DNA from: Acidobacteriota bacterium
Lineage (GTDB): Bacteria; Acidobacteriota; Terriglobia; Acidiferrales; UBA7541
NCBI GenBank assembly: GCA_003224085.1
Contig: QHYK01000038.1
Span: forward strand, 62,001-126,000
Length of the DNA stretch: 64,000 nt
Reading direction: 5' to 3'
The notes beneath the pieces are model-generated. The model was not told where the DNA came from. It saw only the letters and a program-made list of their open reading frames with translations, and ran no database searches. This document shows, piece by piece, positions 21,678 through 30,667 of this stretch; positions within the stretch are counted from its first letter, which is position 1; the number at the start of each line of letters is the position of its first letter. The position numbers and the translations under genes were made by a program.

Positions 21678-22430
21678 CTACTCCATGGACTTTTTCCGCG
21701 CGTACAGAAAATACTCTTGATTGCCTTCGGCGCCGGTTACGCGACTGGGACGGACTTTAAGCACCTTGAAGCCCACCGAGCCCACGTATTTGCGCACAGA
21801 CAAAATGGCTTTTTCACGCAGCCTCTTCTGCCTCACGATTCCACCGGGGCCAACCTGGTTGCGAGGCAATTCGAACTGCGGCTTGATGAGCATGACGAAC
21901 AAGGCACCGGACTTTGCGAGCTGTGCCACGGGCGCGGCAACCTTCTCGACAGAAATAAACGAAACATCGATAACCACTAGGTCCGCCGGTTCCGGAATAT
22001 CCTGTGGTTGTAGTTCGCGGGCATTGCGCCTGAGCGGAACGACGCGCGCATCCTGCCGCAGTTTCCAGTCCAGCTGTTCGATGTTGACATCCACCGCATA
22101 GACGCGTGCGGCTCCTCGTTGGAGAAGACAATCCGTAAAACCGCCGTGGGACGAGCCAACGTCCAGGCAAACTCGGCCTTTGGGATCGATGGAAAAATCT
22201 TTGAGCGCGCCTTCGAGTTTGAATCCACCTCTGCTGACATATTTCTGGTGGCGGCTGGCAACTACAATTTTCGCATTGTCGGCTATCGCCACGCCGGGCT
22301 TGTCGGCTAGCCTACCATCAACCTGGACTTCGCCGGCAAGAATCATGGCCACCGCTTTTTCCGGAGTTTCGGCAAGCTTGCGCTCCACAAGAATGAGGTC
22401 CAGGCGCTGGCGAACTGGCTTTCTCTTCAT
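21678..22430 (-). CDS. tlyA: TlyA family rRNA methyltransferase / hemolysin-like
   Basis: 250 residues. An S4 RNA-binding domain (about 8-70, 'RLDLILVERKLAETPEKA') is joined to an FtsJ-type methyltransferase with SAM motif LDVGSSHGGFTD near residue 95, the acidic 'YAVDVN' and 'DVSFISVEKV'. Actinobacterial TlyA 2'-O-methylates 16S and 23S rRNA and sets capreomycin sensitivity; family members were also called hemolysin A. It lies between ispA and nadK with 17- and 13-base gaps, so it is part of an operon. Confidence 0.93.
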   Translation of the reverse strand: MKRKPVRQRLDLILVERKLAETPEKAVAMILAGEVQVDGRLADKPGVAIADNAKIVVASRHQKYVSRGGFKLEGALKDFSIDPKGRVCLDVGSSHGGFTDCLLQRGAARVYAVDVNIEQLDWKLRQDARVVPLRRNARELQPQDIPEPADLVVIDVSFISVEKVAAPVAQLAKSGALFVMLIKPQFELPRNQVGPGGIVRQKRLREKAILSVRKYVGSVGFKVLKVRPSRVTGAEGNQEYFLYARKKSME

Positions 22431-22447
22431 TTGGGCCCCGAGTCCGC

Positions 22448-23329
22448 TCAGGTTCTACGCAGGACGAGAAATTCGGCGATTTCGCGGAGGCGCGAAGCGC
22501 GGTCGTCGTAAGGAGAAAGTTCAGCGATGGCTTTCGTTGCAAGTTCGTTGGCGATTTGATGCGAGCGTTCGAGTCCGTAGACGGCAGGATACGTCGCCTT
22601 TTGCTGCGCGAAGTCTTTTCCCGCCGTTTTGCCGAGGGCGGCGGAGGATTCTTCCACGTCAAGGATGTCATCGGTCACCTGGAAAGCCCAGCCGATGGTC
22701 TCGCCAAAGCGGCGCAAGCGCGCCACATCCTCGGAACTTGCTCCGGCACACAACGCCCCGGCAGTGACCGACGCTCGAATCAGCGCCGCGGTCTTCGACC
22801 GGTGGATGTATTCGAGCATCCTTGCATCAAGGGGCTTGTGTTCGGCTTCGATGTCCGCCACCTGGCCGCCCACCATGCCGTTGACCGTACCAGCGGCACC
22901 CGCGACTTCGGTGAGTATCGCGGCGCGCCGTTCGGCGGGAACGGGAGTCTCGCCAATCGTTTCGAACGCTAGCGTCAGTAGCCCATCTCCCGCAAGAATG
23001 GCCAAGGCCTCGCCGAACTTCTTGTGGCAAGTGGGCTTCCCGCGACGCAAATCGTCATTATCGAGCGCAGGCAAATCGTCGTGAATCAGGGAATAGGTGT
23101 GAATGAATTCCAAGGCGCACGCGGGGTGTAACGCCGGAATAACGTCGCTCGAGAAAGTGCGCGCCGTCTCCAGGCACAAGATCGGCCGAATCCGCTTGCC
23201 ACCGGCAAACACGCTGTACCTCATCGCGGTGTGGATGGAAGTTGGCGGCGTGTTCTCCGCCGGCAGAAGTTTCTCGAGAGCGGCATCGACGGCGAGGCGG
23301 TCGTCTTCAAAGAAAGAAGGGAGTTTCAT
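22448..23329 (-). CDS. ispA: Polyprenyl (farnesyl/geranylgeranyl) diphosphate synthase
   Basis: 293 residues from the ATG at 23329; the frame extends upstream, but that part overlaps xseB in another frame. It has the 'GGKRIRPIL' substrate motif, the first aspartate-rich motif DDLPALDNDD, 'KTAALI' and the second motif DDILD. The chain-length region before the first DDxxD reads 'FIHTYSLIHDD', typical of IspA-type short-chain synthases. It supplies farnesyl diphosphate for isoprenoid carriers. In many bacteria dxs follows this gene; here it does not. Confidence 0.93.
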   Translation of the reverse strand: MKLPSFFEDDRLAVDAALEKLLPAENTPPTSIHTAMRYSVFAGGKRIRPILCLETARTFSSDVIPALHPACALEFIHTYSLIHDDLPALDNDDLRRGKPTCHKKFGEALAILAGDGLLTLAFETIGETPVPAERRAAILTEVAGAAGTVNGMVGGQVADIEAEHKPLDARMLEYIHRSKTAALIRASVTAGALCAGASSEDVARLRRFGETIGWAFQVTDDILDVEESSAALGKTAGKDFAQQKATYPAVYGLERSHQIANELATKAIAELSPYDDRASRLREIAEFLVLRRT

Positions 23330-23372
23330 TGTGGGATGGAGGCCGTCCGACGATGCTGCCCGGTACGGCACT

Positions 23373-23645
23373 TCACGTTTCCGGCTCCCGTTCGGGATCA
23401 AACGGTTCCGCCGCCAGCTTTCCGTCGGCCTTTTTGAGAAGAATTTCCACGCGGCCTTCCGCCTCTTCGAGCTGCTTTTGGCATTCCCGTGAAAGCGCGA
23501 CGCCTTCCTCAAAAAGTTTCATGGCGTCGTCCAGCGAAAGCTGCGGGCTCTCCAGACGACGCACGACTTCCTCCAGCCGCGCGAGCGAGCGCTCGAAGTC
23601 CGGCTTCTTAGGCGCTTCCGGTTTTTTCTGTGCGGGTGTATTCAC
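23373..23645 (-). CDS. xseB: Exodeoxyribonuclease VII small subunit
   Basis: About 90 residues with the family core 'FERSLARLEEVVRRLES', 'LSLDDAMKLFEEG' and 'CQKQLEEAEGRVEIL', all helical. The GTG at 23645 has AAGGTG six bases upstream and is preferred over the GTG at 23654. XseB binds the large XseA subunit to form exonuclease VII, which degrades single-stranded DNA. xseA is not within the window. It precedes ispA, the usual xseB-ispA arrangement. Confidence 0.92.
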   Translation of the reverse strand: MNTPAQKKPEAPKKPDFERSLARLEEVVRRLESPQLSLDDAMKLFEEGVALSRECQKQLEEAEGRVEILLKKADGKLAAEPFDPEREPET

Positions 23646-23673
23646 AAAGCACACCTTAGATCCATCGCCAGGC

Positions 23674-24513
23674 CTATTTCTGGCACCGGCGGCAAAAATA
23701 GGTTGATCGGCCGCCCTGTTCGATCCGCTGAATCGTCCCGTCGCATCGGCGGCAGGGCTCCCCTTCGCGGCCGTAAACGCGCAAAATCTTCTCCAGTCCC
23801 TGAAACCACCATTGCGAATCGCGAAAGTCCGGCGCCGGGTGTAGGCAGCATTCTAAGGCACGCGCGAGAACCGACACAATTGCTTTGTGCAGGCGCCGCG
23901 CTTCTTCCGGCTCCAGGGATTTCGCTCGTCGCCGCGGATCCAGACGTGCATGCCAAAGTGACTCGCCGGAATAAATGTTTCCCAATCCCGCAACGCGTGT
24001 TTGGTCCATTAGAAAGTCTTTCAGCGGACGCTTGGAGCCGGCGAGCATCTCGCGGAATCGCGCTGCCTTGAAATCTCTTGAAAGCGCATCGATTCCAAGC
24101 GAGGCTAATCCAGAGCTGTCCTCAAAGCGATCCCACGCATAGACGCGCCCGAAATGTCGCCGGTCGGAAAAGCCCAGTACGCCCTTCTCCAATTCGAACG
24201 CGACGTCCACATGAACGCCATTTTCCTGCGCGTTGGCGCGTTCCCGCAATTCTCTCGCATTTGAAAACCAAACCAGCCGGCCGTCCAGTTTGAAATGCAA
24301 CGTGACTAGCCCGCGGTCCAGCCGAAGCAGCACGTATTTGCCCTTTCGATCCGCGCGCTGAATGCGCCGGTTTCTTGCCAGATCGGCCAAGCGTGACAGC
24401 GGCTGTGGCTTGACGGCTATTGGATGAAGTACGTGTACGCAGCGGATGCGCTGCCCTTGCACCAACGGGTGCAGCGTGCGCACTACAGCTTCCACCTCAG
24501 GGAGTTCCGGCAT
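23674..24513 (-). CDS. mutM: Formamidopyrimidine-DNA glycosylase (Fpg/MutM)
   Basis: 279 residues starting MPELPEVE, where Pro2 is the catalytic nucleophile and Glu3 the acid; this fixes the start at 24513 rather than at the longer frame's 24543. The middle has 'DFLMDQTRVAGLGNIYSGE', the helix-two-turn-helix, with Lys/Asn contacts. The C-terminus has the zinc finger with four Cys ('CRRC' and 'FCRRC'). The enzyme excises 8-oxoguanine and nicks the strand. It begins 26 bases after the penicillin-acylase-family gene. Confidence 0.95.
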   Translation of the reverse strand: MPELPEVEAVVRTLHPLVQGQRIRCVHVLHPIAVKPQPLSRLADLARNRRIQRADRKGKYVLLRLDRGLVTLHFKLDGRLVWFSNARELRERANAQENGVHVDVAFELEKGVLGFSDRRHFGRVYAWDRFEDSSGLASLGIDALSRDFKAARFREMLAGSKRPLKDFLMDQTRVAGLGNIYSGESLWHARLDPRRRAKSLEPEEARRLHKAIVSVLARALECCLHPAPDFRDSQWWFQGLEKILRVYGREGEPCRRCDGTIQRIEQGGRSTYFCRRCQK

Positions 24514-24539
24514 CGGCGCGTGGAGTGACCCAGAGAAGG

Positions 24540-27005
24540 TCAAGAACCCGGCTTGAGCGTCAGCGTATGTTTCCTTGCCTTGGCTTCGGCAGCATCGCTG
24601 AACGGCGCAAGAATCGGCCTGCCTTCATTCCAATAGGAAAACTGGTCGGCGTAGTGACGGCTGCCCGGCTGCCCCGATTCGCCCGAGGTAATCAGCAGAA
24701 TGGACTCGTCCCAGTTCGCGGGATTGGCCACGAAGCGCATGGCCGGCCCGTGAGTCTTTGTCGCCGCACGGACGCTGTAAACGGTGCCAGACTGCGGCTT
24801 TCCCGTAATGCTGAAAACTGTCTTCAAAAAGCCTTCATGCCCTAGCGGGTGAAGCATGTCCAGCGAATTGAAATTCCTCCACGACCAGTCCGCAACGCGT
24901 TGGCTCTGGCTGTCCTGCGCGAGCCTTTTCACCGCGGCATCGGCCGCCGCAAGCAGCAGTTCGTCATAATTCTTGTACGCGCGCGGCAGCCATTTGGACG
25001 GCCGATCCGCCAGCGTCCTCTGGAGGAAGGTCATACTGCGCCATTGGTAGAGATTCGTTTGGTCCCCAAGAACCGGCTCTAACACCAACTCCAGCGCCGC
25101 GCGTCGCACAGCAGAAAGGAAGGAAATCTCCGGCGAATTGGCGTCGGCAATGCCGTTCCAATCCTTCAAGCCGTCAATCAGTTGTTGCGCACGCGGATCT
25201 TTCGGCTTCGCCGTTTTCGCTGCGGCCAAAAGTTGGTCGGAAAGAAACACGTGCGGGTAGCTGTACGTATCGGTCTGCACCTTCAGCATGTCTTCGACAC
25301 GCAAATCGCGGCGGTCATGCAGCAAATCGTAAATGCGCGCGGTGCGATACGGCTCTTCCCAGCGGTCCGTCAAATAGGGCTTGTAATTTGGTCCCACTAC
25401 GCGCGCGTTCGCCGTGGCGATGAATCCGCTATCGGGATTGAGAGCTTGCGGCAGTTGCTCAAAGGGAAGATAGCCCGTCCACTCGTAATCGTCGGTGTCT
25501 CCGGGAACGGGCACTTCGCCGTGGCCCTTCTTTCGAATCGGCACGCGCGCCGCCATCATGTAGCCGATGTTTCCCTCAACGTCGGCATAAACCGCGTTCT
25601 GTGCGGGTCCCCAAACGCGCTTGATCGTCTCGCGAAACTCTTTCCAGTTGCGCGCTTTGCCAAGCCAGTTGTAGCTGTTGACCAACGCGCCGGGTTCCGT
25701 GGCTGTCCAGCGCATCGCGTAGCCCTTATCTCCTTGGCGACGCACGACGGGGCCGTGGCGCGTGATGGTGACTGGCAGATGTTCGTCAGGACGCCCCTTG
25801 ACACGTATGGTCTCGTCTATGGTTTGCGCCTTCACCCACTTCCGCTTGACGCGATACTCATCGGGAGCCGCCGGATTGAACGTCTCGATGTAAAGGTCCT
25901 GCACGTCCGCGCCGTTGTTGGTGAATCCCCACGCAATGCGGTCGTTGTGGCCGATAATCACCATCGGCGCGCCAGGCAAGGTCAGACCTTTGACGTTCCA
26001 TCCGGGGGCCGTGAGGTGCACTTCATACCAGATGGAAGGCATCATCAGCTCGAGATGGGTGTCGTTCGCCAGAAGAGGTTTTCCTGTGGCCGTATGCACG
26101 CCGCTGACGACCCAATCGTTGCTGCCGAGTCCTGCGCGAATTTCAGCACGCGATGCAGTGAGAAACTTCTGAACCGATAGAGCTAGCGCCGATGTCAAGT
26201 CAGCCGCGTCTCCTTCCGAAACGCCACCCTTCGCTCCCGCCAAGTCAGCCTTGAGAACCGAGTCTGGCTGCATGTCGTCATCATCATCGTCCTCCTCGTG
26301 CGGATCGCTTGCAGTTCGTTGCGAGCTGTCGTTGGGCACGTTGGGGTCGCCCACGACAAAGTGATCCAACGGTGATTCGGGAGAAAACAAATCCTTGGCG
26401 CGCTCTGGCCCCGCGCGTTCCGTAACTTTAGCGCGGTTCAACTCGCGCTCGCGCGTATCCGCCAAAGTCCGGTACATGTAGCCGGAAATCGCCAGCGTAT
26501 CCCCTGGCTGCCACGGCTGCGGCTTATAACGAAGGAGCGAGAATTCAACCGGCAGGTTGCTCGCGTGTTGCTCGATGAACCGATTCACGCCCCGTGCATA
26601 AGCTTCGAGAATCTGGCGCGGCTCTGGCTCAAGAGCTGCAGCCTCTCCCTCCGCCACTCGGCCAAGTCCCAGCGTTCGAAAGTCCTTATCAATTTGCAGC
26701 GTCCGCGCTCCCAGAATCTCCGAGAGCTGCCCTCGCGCCACCCGCCGCAGCAAATCCATTTGCCACAGCCGGTCCTGTGCCATGGCGTATCCTTGCGCCT
26801 CGGCGAGGTCTTCCTCCGAGGCAGCCCGGATGTGCGGTACACCCCAGCCGTCGCGATCCACCATGACTGGTTGCTCGAGGCCGGGAAGGGAAATGGTTCC
26901 ATCAAGCTGCGGCAAAGGGCGGTAAACGAACCACCAAACCATTGCCCCGGCAAAAACAATAAGGAACCCAAGAATCCAGAAGAAGACTCGGACGAAGGTT
27001 GGCAA
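24540..27005 (-). CDS. Penicillin acylase family (Ntn hydrolase), exported
   Basis: About 821 residues from TTG 27005, preceded by AGGAG five bases upstream; the frame is also open to 27062. An N-terminal hydrophobic anchor (about residues 5-27) is followed by the alpha chain ('DRDGWGVPHIRA', 'GYAMAQDRLWQMDLLRR'). The self-processed beta chain begins at the nucleophile Ser in SNDWVVSG near residue 297. 'LANDTHLELMMPSIWYEVH' and 'IGHNDRIAWGFTNNGADVQD' form the active-site pocket. A run of six Asp near residue 241, in the spacer that is cut out during maturation, is unusual. The natural substrate could be an acyl-homoserine lactone, N-acyl peptide or similar amide. Confidence 0.9.
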   Translation of the reverse strand: MPTFVRVFFWILGFLIVFAGAMVWWFVYRPLPQLDGTISLPGLEQPVMVDRDGWGVPHIRAASEEDLAEAQGYAMAQDRLWQMDLLRRVARGQLSEILGARTLQIDKDFRTLGLGRVAEGEAAALEPEPRQILEAYARGVNRFIEQHASNLPVEFSLLRYKPQPWQPGDTLAISGYMYRTLADTRERELNRAKVTERAGPERAKDLFSPESPLDHFVVGDPNVPNDSSQRTASDPHEEDDDDDDMQPDSVLKADLAGAKGGVSEGDAADLTSALALSVQKFLTASRAEIRAGLGSNDWVVSGVHTATGKPLLANDTHLELMMPSIWYEVHLTAPGWNVKGLTLPGAPMVIIGHNDRIAWGFTNNGADVQDLYIETFNPAAPDEYRVKRKWVKAQTIDETIRVKGRPDEHLPVTITRHGPVVRRQGDKGYAMRWTATEPGALVNSYNWLGKARNWKEFRETIKRVWGPAQNAVYADVEGNIGYMMAARVPIRKKGHGEVPVPGDTDDYEWTGYLPFEQLPQALNPDSGFIATANARVVGPNYKPYLTDRWEEPYRTARIYDLLHDRRDLRVEDMLKVQTDTYSYPHVFLSDQLLAAAKTAKPKDPRAQQLIDGLKDWNGIADANSPEISFLSAVRRAALELVLEPVLGDQTNLYQWRSMTFLQRTLADRPSKWLPRAYKNYDELLLAAADAAVKRLAQDSQSQRVADWSWRNFNSLDMLHPLGHEGFLKTVFSITGKPQSGTVYSVRAATKTHGPAMRFVANPANWDESILLITSGESGQPGSRHYADQFSYWNEGRPILAPFSDAAEAKARKHTLTLKPGS

Positions 27006-27138
27006 TGGCACTCCTGGGCAAAGTGAAAAAATCAGTTTAGAGGAGCCATTGCGCCCGTGCAACCGCGCGGCAAAGCGTTGTAACGTACTGCCAAGGCGGT
27101 AGCGGGATTAGCCGGTCGCTCTTGCCAAAAAGGGCTGT

Positions 27139-28476
27139 CTATTTTTTCTTGGGCGCTGGTGCAGGCGGAGGGGCAGGCTTGAGGCCAGCCTCGGCGCTTT
27201 GCAGGTCCGTAATCGCGGAGGAACTCAACTCATAGAGCGCAGGCTCGTTTTCACGTTTGGCAAAGTAATCGTCGCCCTTCTTGGCGACGAGCACTTTCTC
27301 CACGCGCTTCCCGTCATCCGAGGTAACCGTTATCTCCATCGCGGGCGTGGTGAAGCCGCTGTCCGGAAATTTTGTCGCGGTTAACCCGCGGATGTCCGCC
27401 ACCAAGGTGCTCAGGTTTCCTTCGTCCATTTTCACGCCGTTCGACCACCAATCCGAACCGCTGCGCGTAAGGAACGTGCTCTTCGCTCCATCGTGAATTT
27501 CGATTTTGTCCGGATCGGCAAATCCGAAATCGAACAGCTTCTTGTTGCGAAAATCGTCGAGGCCCTTGTTCATCGAAGTGCCGACGGAGGACAAGACCTT
27601 GTACACGCCAGCGACGGCGCTTGATTTTGCGTAATAATCGTCTTTGTTCTTCCGTACCTGCAGCTCTTGCGCGCTGGCAACATCGGTTAGCTTCGCGGTT
27701 GCAACCGGCGTGCCAGAATTGAACGCGCTCATGTCCTTTTTCTCGTCTTCGGTTGCACTCAGCTCCATTTTCGCGTCGCGCAGCGAGCGCACCAGGTCTT
27801 CCACCGCGGACTGGTCCGCCCGCGCCGGCTTGGGCTTCAGGATTTGCCACTGGTCTTTGTTGCGCCCAAACTCGATGGTCTGCTTTTTGGCCGTCAGTTC
27901 CACGCGGCTCAGCTTTTCCGAGTCAAATGTGAGCAGCCGCTTGTCCCGCAAATCATTCAAACCCTTGTCCAGGCTGGATTTGTGATAGCTCGCAACGACA
28001 AACACCCGCGGGTCGCCCTTCACGGCGGCGTACACGCCGGAGCTAGTCGGCGTGTCATCACCCAGAAGCACCACCTCAGTTTTTTGGTTCTTCTCTGCGA
28101 TGCTGATTTCTAGCGACGGTTTCGCTAAGCCATACGTCCCCAAGTTGGCCGCCTTATCTTCGACCACGCGGTCGGAGTCGAGCGGCGAAAGCGTCGAAAG
28201 CAGGCTCGAAACGGAATCCTGGTCCGCGGGTAACGGCTTTGGCGACGTGATTTGCCACTTACCGGCATCGTTTTTGCCGAGTTTCAAATCCTCGGCGCCT
28301 CGTTTGGAAATCTCGATCCTGGTCGCGTCAGCGGGCTTTAAGTCCAAAATCTTCGGAGACGTTTCCGCCGGCGAAAGCGTGGTACTGGCCGCCGGTTTCC
28401 GATGGTTAGACCAATACAGCGTTCCGGTCAAAACCGCGAGCACCATCGCAGCAACAAGCAGTCCTCTGCCTTTCAT
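27139..28476 (-). CDS. DUF4340 domain membrane-anchored protein
   Basis: 445 residues from the ATG at 28476 with GAGGA about eight bases upstream; a TTG at 28500 is the alternative. One N-terminal membrane helix (about 5-22) is followed by a long periplasmic region. This region has repeated DUF4340 segments: 'LKPADATRIEISKRG', then 'SEKLSRVELTAKKQTIEFGR', then 'FGFADPDKIEIHDGAKS', each with 'W.I..P'-type strands. The C-terminus is Pro/Lys-rich. DUF4340 proteins are regular partners of GldG-type ABC components; their role is unknown. Confidence 0.85.
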   Translation of the reverse strand: MKGRGLLVAAMVLAVLTGTLYWSNHRKPAASTTLSPAETSPKILDLKPADATRIEISKRGAEDLKLGKNDAGKWQITSPKPLPADQDSVSSLLSTLSPLDSDRVVEDKAANLGTYGLAKPSLEISIAEKNQKTEVVLLGDDTPTSSGVYAAVKGDPRVFVVASYHKSSLDKGLNDLRDKRLLTFDSEKLSRVELTAKKQTIEFGRNKDQWQILKPKPARADQSAVEDLVRSLRDAKMELSATEDEKKDMSAFNSGTPVATAKLTDVASAQELQVRKNKDDYYAKSSAVAGVYKVLSSVGTSMNKGLDDFRNKKLFDFGFADPDKIEIHDGAKSTFLTRSGSDWWSNGVKMDEGNLSTLVADIRGLTATKFPDSGFTTPAMEITVTSDDGKRVEKVLVAKKGDDYFAKRENEPALYELSSSAITDLQSAEAGLKPAPPPAPAPKKK

Positions 28477-28519
28477 AAGGATCTTCCTCGGAGTTTTCAA
28501 GCGCGCGAAGTGGCGCGGC

Positions 28520-29899
28520 TTATCTTCGCCGCCACCACACCGTCACGCCAGCAAGCACCACCGCGAGGGGCAGAATGCCAAGACTCGTGATGCCTAACCA
28601 ATTCAGTTGCGCGCGGGTCATGGTAATTCGCCGGTCGTCGCGATCCTTTGGGCGGATGGAAATCAGTTCTTCATCCGAGGCCAGCCAGTTGATGGCGTTC
28701 ATTGCCAGGTCGCGATTCCCGTTGAATGGAATGAACCCATTGGCAACCCAGTCCGAGCTGCCAACTACGACAAACCGCCCCTGCGTATTTTCTTTCCCGG
28801 TCCTGTAAGTGCCGGCGGCAGCCATCGTCAATGGTCCCTTTTTGTTCTTCGGGTCGTTCGCGTTGATGCGCGGAGTATCCAGCTTTTCGGTTGCGAGGCT
28901 GGACGCGGAGGATTCGAACAACTTGTCGACGGTCGTTTTGTCAGCGTTCTTGATTTCGAGCGAACGCGAATAGGGGAATGCCGTGGCCGTACCCTTCATT
29001 TCATTGACGATTTGGTGCGAGTCGTACCGCGTCACCAGTGCGTCCTGGTAGCCAAGCCCAGCGAGTTGTCCAATGGGGTTCAGATCCAGGATCAAATCCT
29101 TGTCCGGCGTGACTCCCCAAGCTTCCAGGAGCTTCGAGAGCGCCTCGTTATCCGCAATTTCCTCCCGGCCCATCTTCAATGGAGGATTGAGCAAAAACAG
29201 TGCTCGCCCGCCGTCCTCAACGTATTTCTTGATCGCATCCACTTCCGGTTGTTGGTAATCGCCCTTCGGACCGGCGACCGCGACCACGGTGCAATCGCTC
29301 GGGATCTCTGCCTTCATCAGCAGGTCAATGGACTTGCTTTCGTACCCATCTTTCTCGAGCAAGCTCTTAAATCGCGATAGTCCGTCGCCGCCCGTCTCGT
29401 CAACCTGATGTTCGCCGCTTCCCGTGACGAAACACACCGTACGCGTGTTCGACTTCAGGTCCCGAATAAACGCTCCCGTGATACCTTCTTCCGTCAAGCT
29501 CTTGGCTTCTTCTTTTCTCGTTCCAATCTGCACGATGGCGGTACCAAGGCTTTTGACGCCGGCTTCCCGCGCGGCCAGCGGATTCTTCTCCAAGTCCACA
29601 TACTCCACGCGGACCTTAGGAGAGAGATTGACGTATTGATCCAGGGTGTCTTGGGCTTGCTTGAATCCGGTCGGCCGGTCGTAATAGTAAATCGTCGCCG
29701 GTGCTTTGAGGCCCTTCACGATTTTTGCAGTCTGGTCGGAGAGGCTGTAGCGCTTGTTGGCGGTCGAGTCATACGTCTTGTTGTATCGATCGCCCAGCAC
29801 ATTGGCCACCGTGATTACGGCAAGCACCACGGCCATGTAGAGGGTCACATAGGCCGCGTACTTTGTTTGCCTGGCTTTGAGCAGCAGTGGAAGCTTCAT
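28520..29899 (-). CDS. GldG-like ABC transporter auxiliary protein
   Basis: 459 residues: an N-terminal helix (about 15-35), a large extracytoplasmic domain with 'NKRYSLSDQTAKIVKGLKAP', 'VRVEYVDLEKNPLAAREAG', 'VCFVTGSGEHQ' and 'KKYVEDGGRALFLLNPP', and a C-terminal helix before WWRRR. The layout is that of GldG/ABC_transp_aux proteins. In Bacteroidetes GldA-GldF-GldG is linked to gliding, but homologues in other phyla occur without gliding. Sits between the permease and DUF4340 genes in one operon. Confidence 0.87.
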   Translation of the reverse strand: MKLPLLLKARQTKYAAYVTLYMAVVLAVITVANVLGDRYNKTYDSTANKRYSLSDQTAKIVKGLKAPATIYYYDRPTGFKQAQDTLDQYVNLSPKVRVEYVDLEKNPLAAREAGVKSLGTAIVQIGTRKEEAKSLTEEGITGAFIRDLKSNTRTVCFVTGSGEHQVDETGGDGLSRFKSLLEKDGYESKSIDLLMKAEIPSDCTVVAVAGPKGDYQQPEVDAIKKYVEDGGRALFLLNPPLKMGREEIADNEALSKLLEAWGVTPDKDLILDLNPIGQLAGLGYQDALVTRYDSHQIVNEMKGTATAFPYSRSLEIKNADKTTVDKLFESSASSLATEKLDTPRINANDPKNKKGPLTMAAAGTYRTGKENTQGRFVVVGSSDWVANGFIPFNGNRDLAMNAINWLASDEELISIRPKDRDDRRITMTRAQLNWLGITSLGILPLAVVLAGVTVWWRRR

Positions 29900-30667
29900 T
29901 TACGCCCTCCACCGCAGAGATTCGAGCGAGCGTGCCGTTAAAAAAAGCCCCAGAAAAATCGCGCTCAGGTAATAAATCGCGTCTTTCGTATCGATCACCC
30001 CTTTAAGGAACGATTCCATGTGCGTGGTTGTCGAAATGTAGGTCATCACCCGGGCCCACGTGGAATACTGAAAGCTGCCCACCCATCCCAACACGAAGAT
30101 GAGCAGGCACACCGCAAAGGTGACCGCGCCGGCGATGATCTGGTTCTTCGTAAACGTGGAAATGAAAATGCCAATCGCCAGCAAAGCAGCCGCCTGCAGA
30201 AGCACACCCAAACAGGCAATGGCCATCGGCTTCCAATCCGGGTTCCCATACTTGAACAGAAAAAGAAAGTTCAGGCACGCGATCAGCAGCATGGCCGCAT
30301 AGACAAGGAGGGAAGCCAGCCACTTTCCAAGAATGACCTCCCCGTCCCGGATGGGTGACGTGGCAAGCAATTCGATCGTTCCATTGCGTTTTTCTTCGGC
30401 AAAAAGCCGCATGGAAATAAGGGGGATCAATAGCAGGTTGATGACATTGATGTTGCCAAACAACTGCCGCACAACCTGGTCGTTAATGTTCATCGGGAAC
30501 ATGTCCCCTCGCATTTGCGCTTCCATGCTGTAGTAAATGAACGCTCCCACCATGTTCCAGAAGAAGAAGCCAAAAATCACCGCGTAGATGATGAACAGGA
30601 TGTACGCAATCGGCGAAACGAAATAACTCCGTAGCTCTTTCTGGCAAATGATCCAAATATTTCTCAT
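29900..30667 (-). CDS. ABC transporter permease, GldF-like (ABC-2 type)
   Basis: 255 residues with six hydrophobic helices; starts MRNIWIICQKELRSYFVSPIAY, the ABC-2 permease opening, and has 'RLFAEEKRNGTIELLATSPI', the conserved cytoplasmic turn of this family. Its start overlaps the ATPase stop by 4 bases and its stop abuts the GldG start, so the subunits are translationally coupled. The transported substrate is unknown. Confidence 0.9.
   Translation of the reverse strand: MRNIWIICQKELRSYFVSPIAYILFIIYAVIFGFFFWNMVGAFIYYSMEAQMRGDMFPMNINDQVVRQLFGNINVINLLLIPLISMRLFAEEKRNGTIELLATSPIRDGEVILGKWLASLLVYAAMLLIACLNFLFLFKYGNPDWKPMAIACLGVLLQAAALLAIGIFISTFTKNQIIAGAVTFAVCLLIFVLGWVGSFQYSTWARVMTYISTTTHMESFLKGVIDTKDAIYYLSAIFLGLFLTARSLESLRWRA

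Noticed and set aside
25182-26180. Plus-strand open frame of 332 codons opposite the penicillin-acylase gene
   Set aside because: Antisense shadow; the minus-strand gene has all catalytic motifs.
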